In this document: one piece after another, positions 62,665 through 64,000 of the stretch | Layout: every line of letters begins with the position of its first letter | How positions within the stretch are numbered: the stretch's first letter is position 1 | Assembly: GCA_947383005.1 (NCBI GenBank) | Contig: CANDBT010000019.1 | Coordinates: 19,221-83,220 of the forward strand | Direction of reading: 5' to 3' | Length of the DNA: 64,000 nucleotides | DNA from: an uncultured bacterium | GTDB lineage: Bacteria; Bacillota; Clostridia; Lachnospirales; Lachnospiraceae | Translations under genes and position numbers: made by a program | Notes under the pieces: generated by a model | Seen by the model: the letters and a program-made list of their open reading frames with translations, nothing else | What the model was told of the DNA's origin: nothing | The model's database searches: none

Positions 62665-63978
62665 ATGAACCTGGAAAAACTGTTCCACCTCAAAGAAAGT
62701 CACACAGATGTGAAAACAGAGATTGTAGCAGGTATCACCACTTTTATGACCATGGCTTATATCCTGGCAGTCAACCCGAATATCTTAAGTGCCGCCGGTA
62801 TGGACAGCGGCGCGGTATTTACAGCTACGGCCCTGGCCTCTATGATAGCGACGCTTCTCATGGCTGCATTCGCCAACTATCCTTTCGTCCTGGCTCCTGG
62901 CATGGGGCTCAACGCCTACTTCGCCTACACGGTAGTCCTGCAGATGGGCTACACCTGGCAGACTGCCTTGGCCGCGGTATTTATTGAGGGAATCGTTTTC
63001 ATTATCCTGTCCCTGACCAATGTGCGGGAAGCGATTTTTAATGCTATTCCCATGAACCTGAAACATGCCGTATCTGTAGGCATAGGTCTTTTTATTGCTT
63101 TTATCGGCATGCAAAATGCCAAAATCGTCGTGGACAGCGCTACTTTGGTTTCCATCTACTCATTCAAAGGTTCCGTACAGGCAGAAACATTTTTTAGCGA
63201 GGGTATAACGGTTGTCTTAGCGATTATTGGCATTTTGCTCACGGGTATTCTTTTGATTAAAAATGTAAAAGGCAATATCCTGTGGGGAATCCTTATCACC
63301 TGGGGACTCGGCATTCTCTGCCAACTGACAGGTCTTTATCATATCAATCCGGAGCTTGGGTGTTACAGTCTGCTCCCCGATTTTTCCAGCGGCATTTCTA
63401 TTCCCGATATTTCTCCTACACTGATGCAGCTCGATTTTAAAGGCATCCTTACGTTGGATTTCTTTGTTGTGATGTTCGCATTCTTATTTGTTGATTTATT
63501 TGATACTTTGGGGACTTTAATCGGCGTAGCCTCCAAAGCTGATATGCTGGATGAAGACGGGACGCTTCCCCACATCAAAGGCGCTCTGATGGCCGATGCG
63601 GTAGGTACTTCCCTTGGCGCCGTCCTGGGGACTTCCACCACTACTACCTTTGTGGAAAGCGCCTCCGGTGTGGCAGAAGGCGGAAGAACCGGGCTGACAG
63701 CCGTAACTGCCGCCGTCCTATTTGGCCTGTCCCTGTTTCTGTCGCCAATCTTTCTGGCTATTCCCTCCTTTGCTACAGCGCCCGCCCTGGTCATTGTCGG
63801 CTTTTTAATGATGACTTCCATCACCAAGATTGATTTCAGCGACTACACGGAAGCTATCCCCGCTTATATCGCCATCACGGCTATGCCTTTTATGTATAGC
63901 ATTTCCGAGGGTATTGCCATGGGAGTTATTTCCTATATGGTTATGAACTCAAACTTCCCACATCGCATGGTGTGTTGA
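62665..63978 (+). CDS. NCS2 family purine permease (AzgA/PbuG group)
   Basis: Nucleobase transporter of 437 aa with about 12-13 membrane segments, importing guanine, hypoxanthine or adenine. Landmarks: GITTFMTMAYILAVNP, ALASMIATLLMAAFANYPFVLAPGMGLNAYF and LGTSTTTTFVESASG. AAAGGAG lies 6 nt before the ATG. No purine riboswitch was recognised in the 200-bp leader, only a CGGAAAA/TTTTCCG hairpin at 62571-62592. The C terminus (MVMNSNFPHRMVC) is short and hydrophilic where relatives have one more helix, so the end may be altered. Confidence 0.88.
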   Translation: MNLEKLFHLKESHTDVKTEIVAGITTFMTMAYILAVNPNILSAAGMDSGAVFTATALASMIATLLMAAFANYPFVLAPGMGLNAYFAYTVVLQMGYTWQTALAAVFIEGIVFIILSLTNVREAIFNAIPMNLKHAVSVGIGLFIAFIGMQNAKIVVDSATLVSIYSFKGSVQAETFFSEGITVVLAIIGILLTGILLIKNVKGNILWGILITWGLGILCQLTGLYHINPELGCYSLLPDFSSGISIPDISPTLMQLDFKGILTLDFFVVMFAFLFVDLFDTLGTLIGVASKADMLDEDGTLPHIKGALMADAVGTSLGAVLGTSTTTTFVESASGVAEGGRTGLTAVTAAVLFGLSLFLSPIFLAIPSFATAPALVIVGFLMMTSITKIDFSDYTEAIPAYIAITAMPFMYSISEGIAMGVISYMVMNSNFPHRMVC

Positions 63979-64000
63979 ACCTTGAAAAATCAATACTTTA

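Overview
The window reads as chromosomal DNA of an anaerobic, gut-type Firmicute, most likely Lachnospiraceae (Clostridia). Reasons, as inference from gene content and style: Na+-translocating biotin decarboxylase genes, ATP-type PEP carboxykinase, EFR1 flavodoxin/ferredoxin, AmmeMemoRadiSam genes, DUF4860 pilus genes, cysS-mrnC-rlmB order, AGGAGG-type ribosome sites and moderate GC. No phage, insertion sequence with transposase, CRISPR array or rRNA was found.

Layout. 0.2-8.2 kb: a secreted N-acetylglucosaminidase-like cell wall protein, then a five-gene operon for a Na+-pumping biotin-dependent decarboxylase with two different carboxyltransferase subunits. 8.4-10.7 kb: a DUF1538 membrane protein paired with a tandem PII-like protein. 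10.9-14.5 kb: MATE exporter, CBS/CorC protein, and a DUF4397 protein with four near-identical 78-bp repeats. 14.6-18.6 kb: a compact type IV pilus-like operon (GspF, DUF4860, prepilin-like proteins, PilT). 18.6-24.6 kb: transglutaminase, rlmB, mrnC, cysS, ispF, a lipid kinase and a PAP2 protein. 24.9-27.3 kb: NSS transporter with a divergent LysR regulator. 27.5-28.2 kb: a candidate type I toxin-antitoxin locus. 28.4-31.6 kb: tRNA-Met, pyrBI, a CarD-like regulator and a HAD phosphatase. 31.7-35.3 kb: PEP carboxykinase, a pectinesterase without signal peptide, a SleB-like hydrolase. 35.9-42.5 kb: two LeuC/LeuD-type dehydratase pairs under a divergent LysR regulator, then ilvN-ilvC. 42.6-50.0 kb: acylphosphatase, EFR1 ferredoxin, sbcCD and a lipoprotein. 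50.2-55.6 kb: solitary MazF, GNAT, AmrS and AmrA/B, a hemerythrin-domain protein and a 3D-domain protein. 55.7-62.5 kb: a TRAP transporter beside a sensor kinase and response regulator that both carry disabling lesions. 62.7-64.0 kb: NCS2 purine permease.

The most unusual content is between genes. Several families of structured intergenic elements recur. Their conserved loop or core sequences sit on stems whose sequence changes between copies while the pairing is kept. The other main candidates are the type I toxin-antitoxin locus, with a consensus antisense promoter and both terminators visible, and the double inactivation of the two-component system next to the TRAP transporter.
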